64,000 nucleotides of DNA, taken from positions 14,558,593 through 14,622,592 of the forward strand of contig OZ020516.1 in the NCBI GenBank assembly GCA_963971425.1, written 5' to 3'. Positions 23,930 through 36,324 of this stretch are shown here, in pieces (within the stretch, counting starts at the first letter, position 1; each line of letters opens with the position of its first letter). The position numbers and the translations under genes are program-made. Below the pieces are notes generated by a model, which saw only the letters and a list, made by a program, of their open reading frames with translations, was not told where the DNA came from and did no database searches. Source of the stretch: Bryoerythrophyllum caledonicum (Eukaryota > Streptophyta > Bryopsida > Pottiales > Pottiaceae).

Positions 23930-26314
23930 TGTGAGCCAAATAAACAGCCCCCTAGTGGGGTGGCTTATCTTGAACACAAGATCCTACATATGGGATGCAG
24001 CCCCTTGTGCAAACATACTTTAACCATTCATACAAGCATGATGACCCAAGGCGTGGTCACTTAAGAGGGTTCGTTAATAATTAGTGATGTGATGGCTGAA
24101 TTGAGCCTTAGGTTGAATCCAACCTTTAGACAAGCGTAAATTCCGCCTCAAAGCTTTGTTTCCAATGTTTTAAAGCTCCATTAGGTTCAATTTTGCCTTG
24201 TGAACTTGATTAGCACCATAACCACCAATTCCAGGCCCAAGTGCGACCCTAACAGCAGCAACCAGCAGACAGGCTCCTCCTTTTATGTTAAAAGTTTAAT
24301 TCTTCATTATCTTCGTGATTATGACTCCGTTTTTTACGTTTGTTTTTTGTATTCTTATTAGTTTTTCTTGCTTAACACGATGGCAGCCTTCAATTGATCA
24401 TTTGACTCGATCCTGGACCTCCCAGCCAGCGACCAGCAGTGCACCTTCAACATATGACTTTATTCAAGATCATGCACCACATTCCTATGCATGTATCACA
24501 TTCATTCACACAAGAATCCACCCCAGCCTTACTAAGAGTGAGCCTCCAGCTGTGTTCACTTACTAATGGCGCTCTAATCGGTTATTTAGTTGAATATATA
24601 GCAAACCCTAATTCTACCGAAAAATTGGCAGCGCTTCCGCGTGGTTTTCGTATTTAGAAAATTAGGGTTCAAGTCATACACATGGAATTGAAGAGGTTCC
24701 AGGGAGAAAAGAAAAGGGGCTCCCTGAGTTAATTCGGTTCACCCTCCATCCTTAGCCTTCGACTTGCTTTGTCAGCTCGTGATCTTACTCCTCTTGTTCA
24801 GCTCGTGATCTTGCTCCTCTTGTTCAGCTCGTGATCTTGCTCCTCTTGTTCAGCTCGTGATCTTGCTCCTCTTGTTGGTGCTCTTCACTCCGCAGCTCGT
24901 ATCTTCGTCGTCACAGCTCCGATCCGCGCGTTCTTGAGCTTGTTGAAAAGCCAACGTTCTAATCTATCTACACCTAAAATCTTAGCTGGATTGGACAAGA
25001 ACTCCGCTACTGACAAGGGAAAACCTGAGGCCGTATGAGATCCGCCACCGATCCTCCAGCTGGTTGTCCTCACTCCGCCGCCTGTATCTTCGTCGTCACA
25101 GCTCCAATCCGCGTGTTCTTGAGCTTGTTGGAAAGCCAACGTTCTAATCTATCTACTCCTAAAATCTTAGCCCGATTGGACAAGAACTCCGCTACTGACA
25201 AGGGAAAACCTGAGGCCGTATGAGATCCGCCACCGATCCTCCAGCTGGTCGTCCTCACTCCGCCGCCCGTATCTTCGTCGTCACAACTCCGATCCGCGTG
25301 TTCTTGAGCTTGTTGGAAAGCCAACTTTCTAATCTATCTACTCTCCTATTTTCGCAACGATTGAATCATATTTCAGCCCACAGGAGGGGGAAATCTGAAC
25401 CCTACCTCTCTCTCTCCTTCCACACACCTCTCTCGGTTTCCTAGCTCCTACCACACACCTCTCTCACTCCTACCTCCCACTCTTCGAATGAGCGCCCTCC
25501 AAGGGGGTAACCCCAAGGCCCTTGCTCCCTTCTTTGTTCCCAAGGTCGTTCCCTTCGTCGTTCACAGCCGCCAATTTTGGGTGGGCACATTAATGGTCAC
25601 ACTAAACAACTAGTAACTAAAAAGCAATAATTCACTAGCCACCCTTGCATTTAACACAAGTGGGTGTCCCACTAACCAAGGAATATCTAAATCTAAACTT
25701 TGACTCCATGCCACATGTGTGTGCATGATCTCAATAAGTGAGCTATTAGCTAATTTTCAAAGGTGCAAAAATCTAATTTAACCTACCTAAATTGAATTCC
25801 CCTTGCTTGGGGTAATTCCTAATTTACTTAGTGATTGATGAGGATTCTTTTCCACTTCTTTTTGGACCCTTTTGACTATTTTTTTTAAGGGCTTTTAACG
25901 CCCCATTCTTTTTTCTTTTCTCCTCACCATCCTCCTTCTTCTTCTCCCATTTTTTTGGTTTCGTGATTTCTTCATCGTGACCGAATACGGTCTACAACTC
26001 GATAGGAGGTAAAGTCTTCTCCACCACTACTCATTTTAATTCTTTTCTAATTTTCTTTTGTCTTTTTTCCCTTCTCTCTTTGCTTTTCTTTTCTGGTTTA
26101 TTCCTTTTTTTTTTTCCTTCCTTTTTGGCTAACTACATAAATTCCGCGATTGCCCATAAATGGCTCCTCTTTTAGTGAGGGGAAAGGCCACTTGGTCATT
26201 TTAATCAAAAAACCACGAGCTAGTCCATGGGATAACCCATTTTCACCACTCATTAGCCTTAATGGACCCGACGTGAGGTCCATTCATCACCGTGAGCCGT
26301 TTTTGCGGCTCACA
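23930..26314 (-). repeat. 5' LTR of the inner gypsy element
   Basis: 2385 bp, TGTGAGCC to GGCTCACA, the transcription-initiating copy for minus-strand genes. It has four 26-bp units (24773-24876) and about two and a half copies of the 185-bp unit (about 24880-25350), each one more than in the 3' LTR. Confidence 0.92.
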
Positions 26315-26319
26315 CCATG
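26315..26319. repeat. Target site duplication (right copy) of the inner gypsy element
   Basis: CCATG, identical to 13912-13916. Confidence 0.9.
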
Positions 26320-26882
26320 CCAGACTGATTGGCCACAACGGCAATGCCCTTGCCCCTAAAGTACTCACTCAGGAAATCCTCTTCTACCTTGGTCTCTTTG
26401 GTGGAAGTCGAGAGTTGGACAACGACACTCTCCTTGAGCGGAGTCACCAATTCCACACGTTGGCGCCGGTATTCTTCAACAGGGCACAACTGTGCATCGT
26501 GGTGCGTGGTCCACCTCCCATATGACTGAAGGGTCTCCAACTCCAAATGCTGGGGCAAGAGCTTGAACACATATAAGTTGTTAAACGACGGCGTCCATTG
26601 GCCCTTCTCCTTCATCCAGGTTTGGAATTGGAGCCGCCAATTAGGTAGGCAGATGCCTTCAGCCCATCCTGAAAACTTGTTTCGCACAACATGACAAAGA
26701 TTGTCCTCCATGTCGTCAAACGTGCCCACGCCCCAGACCCAAAGCCTACGGTCAGTATCTAACGCTGAAACAGGCTCAGAAGCTTGGTCGATATCCGACC
26801 CTGGCCCAAAGTTTGTGGTGGAAGCACTCTCCGAGTGATCTGGTGAGGGATAGTGGTAATATCGACTTCGTGTAGTCACCAT
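26315..26882 (-). pseudogene. Old gypsy element: gag, N-terminal part
   Basis: ATG at 26882 (MVTTRSRYYHYPSPDHSESA). About 189 codons end in VVANQSGM at the insertion point of the inner element and resume as GAMSCLAVATRATLMM at 13916 in the same phase. Contents: an acidic/Ser-rich start, then WVWGVGTFDDMEDNL and WAEGICLPNWRLQFQTWMKE, a globular gag-like region. No stop codon falls in this part. It is identified as gag mainly from continuity with the zinc-knuckle part. Confidence 0.75.
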
Positions 26883-28401
26883 AAATAATAACCACCTAGA
26901 AATTTATTTACGGGTACTATCTAAAGGATAAGAGTACGAACGGGCAATCTGCACCTACAAAATCAACAAACTTTGTGGTTCACCGGTCATCACCTTTGGC
27001 TAGCACATGTCCAACCACAACCCTCCACATGAAAAGGTCTTGTGGGCCATGAACCCAACTTCATTCCTACAATACCCTATCACAATCTAGACACAACAGA
27101 AAACGGGGCCACCGGAAAACACCGATAACAAGCCCGCAAGCGGCAATACGGGGTGGTACGGCACAAGAATCCAAAAATCAAAACCGGATCCTCTCCCCCA
27201 ACTACATAAAAGCACGAGGATAATCACAACAAATGCCAAACTAACTCTAAAATTAGATCAAATGGCAAAAATCCTAACTATAAGCATAAATGTCACTCAC
27301 ATCCAAGTAACAATGCCTCTGTAATCTACTCCCAATATTTAGCACTAATTTTTCTTTTTTTAAGGTCATATAAACATGTGATAGTTTTTTGACGTCTCGA
27401 AAACTAGCAATTTTTTTTATTTTTTTTTAAACTAGGAAATTTCTACACCACTAGTCTTAGATTTCTTCCACAAGTTCAAATCCAAAGTCGAAATTCAAAA
27501 ATAAGGAAAATTGCAAATTTGAAAAATTAAGCTTTCATTCTAGGGACTCCCTGAAATTTCAGCTCAAAAATTAGTGGAATTGGAATTCGGCACAAGTTTA
27601 TGAGCCTATTGGAATTGCGTAGGTTGACGCAATTGGGTCCCTCCAAAGTTGCCTTGTTGTCTTGTGCCCCATCCCAAAGCGTGCCCGTGCCTACAACACT
27701 CCATTCCGGCCTCAAGCCCGTGGTGGCCTTGTGGGTCAACATCCGCTGTAAGGCCCATACCTCGCTGTAGCTGGCCTCACCCAGGTGGCTTTCCCACGCG
27801 ACAACCCTCTCTTTGGCTCAACCCTTTTTTCCCAGTCAATGCTCGCGACAACCCTCACGTCACCCCAAATCTCGGCTCTTCCAAGTGCCCTTGACCCCCG
27901 ATCAAGCCATCCACTCATACGCCCTCGCACTTTTTCTTAAACTGACGCGTCCTAATGGATGAAATGCCGGGATGAAATGTCGAGAGAGAAATCGGGAAAC
28001 TCCCATAGTCAACCGCCTTCACAACAAGCTTCTTCACAGAATATGAGCATGACCTCTCTCTCTCACAATCTCACTTCTGATCCCACTGAGACTAGTACTA
28101 ACACAACGTTTAGCTTGTAACCTATTCTTCCTCCACTCTTTCCATTTTCTACAAACTTTTCAAATGCAAAATGGTGGAGATTGAAGTAGAAATAGGAAGT
28201 CTTTGTCAAGTGAACAAGTATGAAATCACTCACGTAGTCAAGCGTCTTGTACTCCACGAAGGGAGAATCAACAAGTGCAACTGGTATAGAAGAATGCAGA
28301 GCCTTTACTAATGATAAACAATCACTTACAAGCAAAGGTAATCACTAACACTCTCTAACTGACGCACAAAGTTTGACTTGACAAAGATATCAGGTCAAGG
28401 A
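26883..28401 (-). other. Presumed leader and LTR of the old gypsy element; no gene seen
   Basis: This stretch lies upstream of the old gag in its orientation. It contains A/T-rich parts (27340-27540) and a GC-richer part (27590-27930) but no protein with recognisable motifs. I could not find a clean LTR boundary or primer site, and the second LTR lies outside the window, so no repeat comparison is possible. Confidence 0.4.
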
Positions 28402-28521
28402 TGTGTGCGGCGCTGTACGCACACACATATAACCTTAAGTGGATGACAATCATCCACAAATGAATGCGGTGCACCGCCGTTTGTCCCTAAACACCCGTAG
28501 ATTAGTAACAACTAATCTACG
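28402..28521. repeat. Row of four perfect hairpins
   Basis: Within 120 bp lie four perfect inverted repeats. TGTGTGCG is at 28402-28409 with its complement at 28418-28425. TGGATGA is at 28440-28446 with 28450-28456. The palindrome GCGGTGCACCGC is at 28466-28477. CGTAGATTAGT is at 28496-28506 with 28511-28521. The row is probably inside the terminal part of the old gypsy LTR. Confidence 0.6.
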
Positions 28522-28589
28522 CTTAAACTACGATAGGGAGAGGCCCTCAACGCCACGTCCTGTCACAACATGATGAATACAAAAAATGA

Positions 28590-29320
28590 TATTCAAAATT
28601 GTTTCTCATAGCTATATATGTTGGTAGACTTCAAAGATGGTTATTTGTATTCATCTTATGGCCTTGATTTTGGCACACATGTTATCAACATAAAGGTGAT
28701 CTTGTGCCAAAAGTTTCATGGTCAATCAACAATTTTTTAAACCTGGGGAGGATGCCAAAGTTGGCAATAGTGAAATGGTTTCCCAGATTGTTTGTCACCA
28801 CTACACATGTTGATAGATTTAGATTTGTTTATTTGCTTTTGTGGATCTTTTGGGCTTGTAATTAAGCACACATATCATCAACATAGAGTTAATTTCATGT
28901 CCAAAATCTCATGGGAAAAAAAAAAAAAATCAATGCTTGGGAGGGTGTCAAAATTGGTAGCACTGAAATGTTTCTCACAACTATACATGTTGCTAGATTT
29001 AGAGTTGTTGATTTTAGTGTGGATCTTCTCGACTTGAAATTTTTCACACATGTAATGAACATAGAGATGGTCTCATGCTAAAAAAAACCATAGGCAAAAA
29101 GCATTGTTTCAATCCTTGGGAGGGTGTCAAAGTTGGGAGTTGTGAAACTTTTCTTATAGCTACACATGTTGGTAGATTTTGAATATCTTTTTTTGTATTC
29201 ATCTTCTGGACTTGAAATTTGGCACACATGTTTCCAACATAGAAAAGATCTTGTATCATAAATTTCATGGTAACTTGACAAGTTTTCAGCCCTCAGTAGG
29301 TTGTCAAAGTTGGCAACAGT
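28590..29320. repeat. Tandem satellite, about 180 bp, four diverged copies
   Basis: Copies are anchored by ATGTTGNTAGA-type words at 28617, 28804, 28985 and 29163 (spacing 187, 181, 178) and by a GNCAAAGTTGG...GTGAAA word before each. Units resemble one another along their whole length with many substitutions. There is no coding potential. The length is typical of plant satellites, but only four units are present. Confidence 0.75.
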
Positions 29321-30317
29321 GTAGTGTGGAAACGTATTATCCACACAGTAGCTACCGAGTACTGTATAGTAGAATTACAAAGTGATCTCTCAAAATATGG
29401 ATCAGAACAACCTTCGATTCCGAGTGCGTCTTGGAACACAAGTGAAGTTCTAATGGTCTGAAAATCTTTGGTGTCTCTGAGATTGTTCTCTTACTGCAAG
29501 CGGTGAGAATTTTGTGCAGGTTCCTTGAAATCTTATTTTGAAGATGCCTTTATAGAAATTTTAGTGAGAATGGGGAACACGGGTTATAATTGCAGGGAAT
29601 TCTTTCTTGCATTTTCTGGAAATACTAAGGAAAAGTTAGGGTGCTTCAAACATAAACAGCTCGACTTTCGGGCAGCTTACAGGGTATAGTAGTACTATTG
29701 TCAAGTTGACTATTGCACTTTTTTGAAGTACATTGTAGTGAAGGAAATTATCTGGCAGCCTTCTTTGTTCTCACATGAGAACACATAGAAACTAAAGACT
29801 TCTCTTTGAATAAAAATTGTTTCTGAATGAAGAACAAGTCAAACTTGTTCTTTCCACAGACCGGATTTTAGATCCAACAAGTATTTCTTCATGGAAGAAA
29901 TCAATTAACTTTCTAAAGTAAAAGGCCACTTTCTAAACCCCTAGTCATTGCAAGTCTCGCTCCTTGAGGGGATAATCCGCCGTTACAATCAATAATTGGG
30001 TAAAACCTGATTTACGAGTTAAAAAACTCGTGCTCTGAATCTATTTCTGGTTGAGCAGATTGCCGAGGCTGCTTCGCAGAAACAGCTTGCAGCAAATACA
30101 GGATCATAGAAAATTATAATGATGATCATCTGTACAGAAAAAATTCTAAGTCATACCTCAAAACATGGATCAGAACATGCTCTGATTCCGAGTGCGCTGG
30201 AACGCGAGTAAGACGACGATGTTGTTGTTATTGTTGTTGTTTCGTCGTCGACGTTGTCCTCGAGTTGAATAGTCCAGAAGAATGTCTAAGTTATTACTAG
30301 TTTTATGAAGCGGAAAC
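29321..30317. repeat. Intergenic stretch with a dispersed repeat copy
   Basis: About 29630-29960 resembles 58970-59270; shared words include AAGGCCACTTTCTA, ACCCCTAGTC and TTTTTGAAG...GTAGTGAAGG. This suggests an old LTR or other dispersed element. A shorter direct repeat (ATGGATCAGAACA, then GATTCCGAGTGCG) occurs at about 29398 and 30167. No gene is seen. Confidence 0.45.
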
Positions 30318-32969
30318 TTATTTGCAAAACAGACAGGATCCCTTGCACAGCGTCTCCATGCCGCTCCCGGGCTGCACTCTCAGATGGCACGACATCTTGT
30401 TCCACAGGTGAACGGAATAAGTCCCGTTCGTTATCCGCGGCATTTCCTCCACCTGCAACAAACAGAATTCATATTCCAAACAATAGCAAATCAAATTAGA
30501 CGAAGCGAAGAAGAAGCTGAAGACGACGAAGGAGGAAATCGAAAGCAGAAGCAATAATGCAGATCCATATTCAGAAACTGAAACAGACCACCCTCCTCAA
30601 CTTAGCTTTGTCGATTGAAGAAGACGTAGCTTGGTTGAAGGAGGAGATAAACAAGAAGCAATATTCACGTCAGACAGACGCGAAACGAGTACCTGCAACG
30701 TCTTGTTTTCGTGACCTTCGGTAGGTTTGTAGAAGAAATCGACGATGTCCTCCCAGATGATGGGGTAGAAGGCCTCCCTTGGCAGCACAGCGACGTCGGA
30801 GCAGTTGCGCCACTTCTGCTCCTGCAGCACCTTTTTGGCGACGCGGCTGAAGAGGGAGGGGCCGTTCCAGCCCCAGCGGCTGCCGTTGAACGTGGCCTGG
30901 AACTCCTGCAGGAGCTCGAGCACGAAGGGATGCTCGCGGTCGAAGACGATCACCGCGTTGTTGAGGTCCGTCCACTGGCCATCCAATTCCTGCCTCTGCG
31001 CGCCGACGGCATTGCGGAGCGGGGAGAAGCTCTTGACCACGATCACGTCTGTGTCGAGGTACACGCCGCCGTACTTGTAGATCGTGGCCAAGCGCATGAG
31101 GTTGGACAGGTTCTGCATGAGGTTGATGCACCCGGGGTCGCCGGTGCCGTCGCGCAGGCCCGACAGCCACTTGGCGGCGGGGGTGCCGGAGAACAGCGAT
31201 TTCACGTCCGGCGTCACGGCCGTGACGCGGTAGCCGCGCGCGAGGAACGACGCCAGGATCGCCCGCCCAGCATGCGAGTCCATGGCGCGCGACAGGATCA
31301 CCACGCACGCGCTCGGTTGGTGCTTGAAGATGGACTCCAGCCCGAGGCGCTCACGCGGCGAGAACGACTCCACGGGCGAGATCCACGTCAGGAAGAAGCG
31401 CTCCGTGCAGAACGAGCTAGGGTTTGGTGCGCAGAGATGAGTCTCATCAATTTTGTGACGCAGCGACGACGTCGCGTTTCCGGACGAGGAGTTTCCGAAC
31501 GCGGCGGGGTGCGCGGTGGAGTTGCTGTTGCACAGAAACTCCCGCATCCGATCGTCGAACTGCTCCGAGACGTTGTCCTCCGTCAGGATCTTGAACGAGG
31601 ACCAGTTCTCCTGCACCCAGCGCCGCCGCTCCGCGCTCGACGTAAGATTCAGCCTGCTCTCCAGCTCTTCCGCTTGCTGGCGCTTGTCCCAGTCTATGAC
31701 CGGATTTTGCATAAACTCCGGCTCGCCGTCGTCGTCTGCTTGCAATGTAGTCGCATTGGTGATCATGTTTGCGGTCACGTTGGCTTCGACGACGACGGGG
31801 TCCGCGAGCGCGTGCGGCGGCACCTGGACCTCCTCGAGCGCGGCCTGCTGCTGCGAGGGCCCCGCGGGCTTCTCGAAGCCGGAGCTGTTGAGCCCGGGGA
31901 GGAGCTCCACGGGTGCCTGCGAGTCGGGCGAGAACGAGGCCGCTGGCGCGCGCTTGTCCCAGCTTGTGACCGGATTTTGCATAAACTCCGCCTCGCCGTC
32001 GTCGTCTGCTTGCAATGTAGTCGCATTGGTGATCATGTTTGCGGTCACATTGGCTTCGACGACAACGCGATCCGCGAGCGCGTGCGGCGGCACCTGGACC
32101 TCCTCGAGCGCGGCCTGCTGCTGCGAGGGCCCCGCGGGCTTCTCGAAGCCGGAGCTGTTGAGCCCGGGGAGGAGCTCCACGGGTGCCTGCGAGTCGGGCG
32201 AGAATGAGGCCGCTTGCACGCGCTTGTCCCAGATAATGACCGGATTTTGCACAAACTCCGCCTCGCCGTCGTCGTCTGCTTGCAATGTAGTCGCATTGGT
32301 GATCATGTTTGCGGTCACGTTGGCTTCGACGATGACGGGGTCCGCGAGCGCGTGCGGCGGCACCTGGAGCTCCTTGAGCACGGCTTGCTGCTGCGAGGGC
32401 CCCGCGCGCTTCTCGAAGCCGGAGCTGTTGAGCCCGGGGAGGAGCTCCACGGGTGCCTGCGAGTCGGGCGAGAACGAGGCCGCTGGCGCGCGCTTGTCCC
32501 AGCTTATGACCGGATTTTGCATAAACTCCGCCTCGCCGTCGTCGTCTGCTTGCAACGTAGTCGCATTGGAGGTCATGTTTGTAGTCACGTTGGCTTCGAC
32601 GACGACGCGATCCGCGAGCGCGTGCGGCGGCACCTCGAACTCCTCGAGCACGGCCTGCTGCTGCATGAGCCCTGCGGGCTTCTCGTAGCCGGAGCTATTG
32701 AGCCCGGGGAAGAGCTCCACGGCCGCCTGCGAGTCGGGCGAGAACGAGACGAACGTGCGCGTGCAGATCAAGAACGCCACGCCCGCACCGATGCAATAGA
32801 GCGTCAGCAGCGCCGTCATCGCCACGAAGATGTTCTTCTTCCGTCGCCACGCGGAGTTCCACCCCGCCGGGCCGCCCAAGCTCCCCGTAGCTGCCGCCTG
32901 CATGGATTCGATCACTACCATTGCCTGCTGATCACCTGCTGCTCCTCCGCCTCCGAAGACGATACTCAT
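30318..32969 (-). CDS. Type II membrane alpha-1,4-glycosyltransferase-like protein (A4GALT/Gb3-synthase fold) with four internal repeats
   Basis: Two exons: 32969-30693 and 30452-30318, with a GT-AG intron of 240 nt; about 803 residues. ATG at 32967-32969 is chosen because upstream codons in the frame begin only at TTG. A short N-terminal tail is followed by a membrane anchor (residues about 47-70, VAMTALLTLYCIGAGVAFLI) and a stem made of four roughly 90-residue repeats rich in Asn-X-Ser/Thr sites. The catalytic domain comes last: FFLTWISPVESF, LMRLATIYKYGGVYLDTDVI with the DxD sugar-nucleotide motif at about 639-641, NNAVIVFDREHPFVLELLQE and GWNGPSLFSRV. Exon 2 supplies the final TYSVHLWNKMS. 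Family members transfer galactose or N-acetylglucosamine in the Golgi; the plant substrate is unknown. The large opposite-strand open frames here are GC-driven shadows. Confidence 0.88.
31677..32757 (-). repeat. Four 270-bp tandem repeats in the glycosyltransferase stem
   Basis: The word GCGCTTGTCCCA recurs at intervals of exactly 270 bp (about 31680, 31950, 32220, 32490), and the intervening sequence is nearly identical between copies, least so in the 32490-32757 copy. Each unit codes for 90 residues with FSPDSQA, LPGLNSSG, QQQA, VPPHALAD, EANVT and TLQADDDGE. Confidence 0.9.
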
Positions 32970-34652
<1,683 letters not shown>

Positions 34653-34756
34653 GTCCTGATTCACTGGTCAATTTGATATTTATCTTGCGTTTCTAGCTGA
34701 AACCATGGGATTCCAGAACCAACACTGTAATATTCGACTTGAGCAGTGTAGTTGTA

Positions 34757-34785
34757 CAGTGACCTTCAAAACTGTCCCAATGTTT
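34757..34785. repeat. Left terminal inverted repeat of the Tc1-type element
   Basis: 29 bp, identical to the complement of 36325-36353; preceded by TA. Confidence 0.95.
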
Positions 34786-34984
34786 GTACATGTTACATTC
34801 AAATAATAATGTAGGTAAGAGAAATTCATGGAATGGAATGTAGTAAATTTATTGAAATAGTACATACAATGTACTAATTGTTTACAAAAATTCCAACAAA
34901 ATTGAAGCGCTCAATGAGAAAGGAAAAAAACCTAAAGCTACTCTGTATATTGGTACACTTTTGAAGGTCCAACATGGAAATTCC

Positions 34985-36004
34985 TCACCACTTTCTCCAT
35001 TTTCCTTTGGATTTTAATACAGTTGCTATTCGTCTGGGCATTGATTCTATAAGTCTCTTGCAATCATCAACAGTGATAGAAGGGAAGGTTTCTTCTACAC
35101 GAGACCATAATTCAAGTATCCCTTTTGGTGGTGTGTCATATCGGTTTAATCTCCTTTTCAAAATTGCCCATAGATTTTCTATAGGATTCAAATTTGGAGA
35201 CTGAGCAGGCCAAGATAAGACACCAAAAGGTTGCCTAGAAAACCATTGTTTCATACTATTACTGCTATGTATAGGTGCATTATCCTGTTGAAATATGACT
35301 TTTGATGCATCTAAATTATATTTTTGAATTGTACCATAGAGATGCTCCTCCAAGATTTTTTGATAACCATGCTGATTGAGGCGACCTTCAATTCTACACA
35401 TCATGCCAGGTCCATGTATACACATACATCCCCATATCATCACAGAACCACCACCATGCTTAACAGTCGGAATAACAGTCCGCTCTGAAAGTTCCTGTGG
35501 ATCACGAACCCAACACCAAACTCTCCCATCTGAAGAAAATCTGTTAATTTTAGTCTCATCTGAGAATATCACGTGACTCCAATCATCAATAGTCCAGTGC
35601 TGATACCTTCTAGCAAATTCTAAGCGAGCCCTAATATTACTGCTTGACAAATGTGGTTTCTTTTCTTTCACATGCGATTGCAAACCTGCTCTACAAAGTC
35701 CACGGCGTACAGTAACTTCACTGACTTGTACTCCAAAAACTTCTTGCACCAGTTTAGTAGCTTCTCTTGCAGTAGACACCTTCCCTCTAGTTATACTAGT
35801 TACACAAGACCGCTCCATTGCACTTGTCAACTTGCATGGTCTACCTCCAACTGAAAGCTTTGCATATGGAAAATGCTTCTTACAAAGCCTCTGTACACTT
35901 GATTTACCAACATGCAAAGACTTGGCTATCTCTCTCACACTACAACCTTTTTGAAGCAAAGAGAGTACATCTTGTTGCTTCCCCTGGGACAATGGTCTCA
36001 CCAT
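34985..36004 (-). CDS. Tc1-type transposase, apparently intact
   Basis: 339 residues from ATG 36002-36004 to TGA; upstream in-frame codons lack a good ATG and the length matches Tc1 transposases (about 340). The N-terminal paired-like DNA-binding region has two helix-turn-helix parts: SQGKQQDVLSLLQKGCSVRE and IAKSLHVGKSSVQRLC, then a GGRPCKLT linker near residue 55 (GRPR-like) and STAREATKLVQEVFG. The catalytic domain has D149 in VIFSDETKINRF, D241 in IFQQDNAPIHSS and E276 in SPNLNPIENLWAILK. There are 34 residues between the last two, so DD34E. It catalyses cut-and-paste transposition into TA. A conserved glycine-rich box (KHGGGSVMIWG) is also present. Plant relatives in the superfamily are normally mariner-type with DD39D, so this type is unexpected in a plant genome. 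Confidence 0.95.
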   Translation of the reverse strand: MVRPLSQGKQQDVLSLLQKGCSVREIAKSLHVGKSSVQRLCKKHFPYAKLSVGGRPCKLTSAMERSCVTSITRGKVSTAREATKLVQEVFGVQVSEVTVRRGLCRAGLQSHVKEKKPHLSSSNIRARLEFARRYQHWTIDDWSHVIFSDETKINRFSSDGRVWCWVRDPQELSERTVIPTVKHGGGSVMIWGCMCIHGPGMMCRIEGRLNQHGYQKILEEHLYGTIQKYNLDASKVIFQQDNAPIHSSNSMKQWFSRQPFGVLSWPAQSPNLNPIENLWAILKRRLNRYDTPPKGILELWSRVEETFPSITVDDCKRLIESMPRRIATVLKSKGKWRKW

Positions 36005-36324
36005 TTTCACTTGTGAAGCTAAACACGAAAAAAACAAATATATGACGCAAGAAGAATAGATACACACAACTGAACACAAACCAAGCAATTCACAATGCAT
36101 GTACACTTCACTTGCTATGCACACAAGATTCACTCATATGTACTTTCAAAACTGTCCCAATGAAGAGGAAATATCTAGAGCTTCAATTCATGCACATGCA
36201 TGTAGAGACAAGTGGTAAGACTTGCTCCTTGAATACCTTACTCATAATAGAATGTAACTAAATTGATGCGATGTCAGTCTAGCACGCAATCACTATTTGG
36301 TGACTCACCAAACTTCCATATTAG

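Larger units (their letters stand above)
13917..26314 (-). mobile_element. Young 12.4 kb Ty3/gypsy retrotransposon (Tat/Athila-like), inserted in older gag
   Basis: Two near-identical LTRs (13917-16091 and 23930-26314) begin TGTGAGCC and end GGCTCACA. CCATG flanks both sides. The coding order on the minus strand is gag, protease, RT, RNase H, integrase. No chromodomain is seen after the integrase, and the large size and FIDDF-type RT suit a non-chromovirus Tat/Athila-like lineage. Gag and pol are in the same frame through a 30-bp repeat spacer. Damage is slight: one base missing in a C run in gag, one extra base in an A run in pol, and two stops in the spacer. LTR similarity and the exact duplication show recent insertion. 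Confidence 0.93.
1..28568 (-). mobile_element. Old Ty3/gypsy retrotransposon with a DNA methyltransferase domain, split by two later insertions
   Basis: The minus strand carries, in order from the right, gag (26882-26315 continued at 13916-12659), protease (12597-12214), a C5 cytosine methyltransferase (about 11973-10740), reverse transcriptase (about 10600-9963 continued at 3402), RNase H, integrase (2215-1271) and a further unknown frame to position 1. The pieces join in frame once the 12.4 kb gypsy insertion and the 6.5 kb DNA transposon are discounted. Many in-frame stops, frameshifts and a mutated RT active site show that it is dead. The 3' LTR would lie left of the window. The right limit is only a guess from a TG-like minus-strand start near 28568, next to a satellite array. 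Family recognition rests on conserved RT, RNase H and integrase motifs; the LTR limits are not proven. Confidence 0.75.

Noticed and set aside
28400..28521. CRISPR-like array
   Set aside because: Eukaryotic context; the hairpins differ in sequence and there are no equal spacers.
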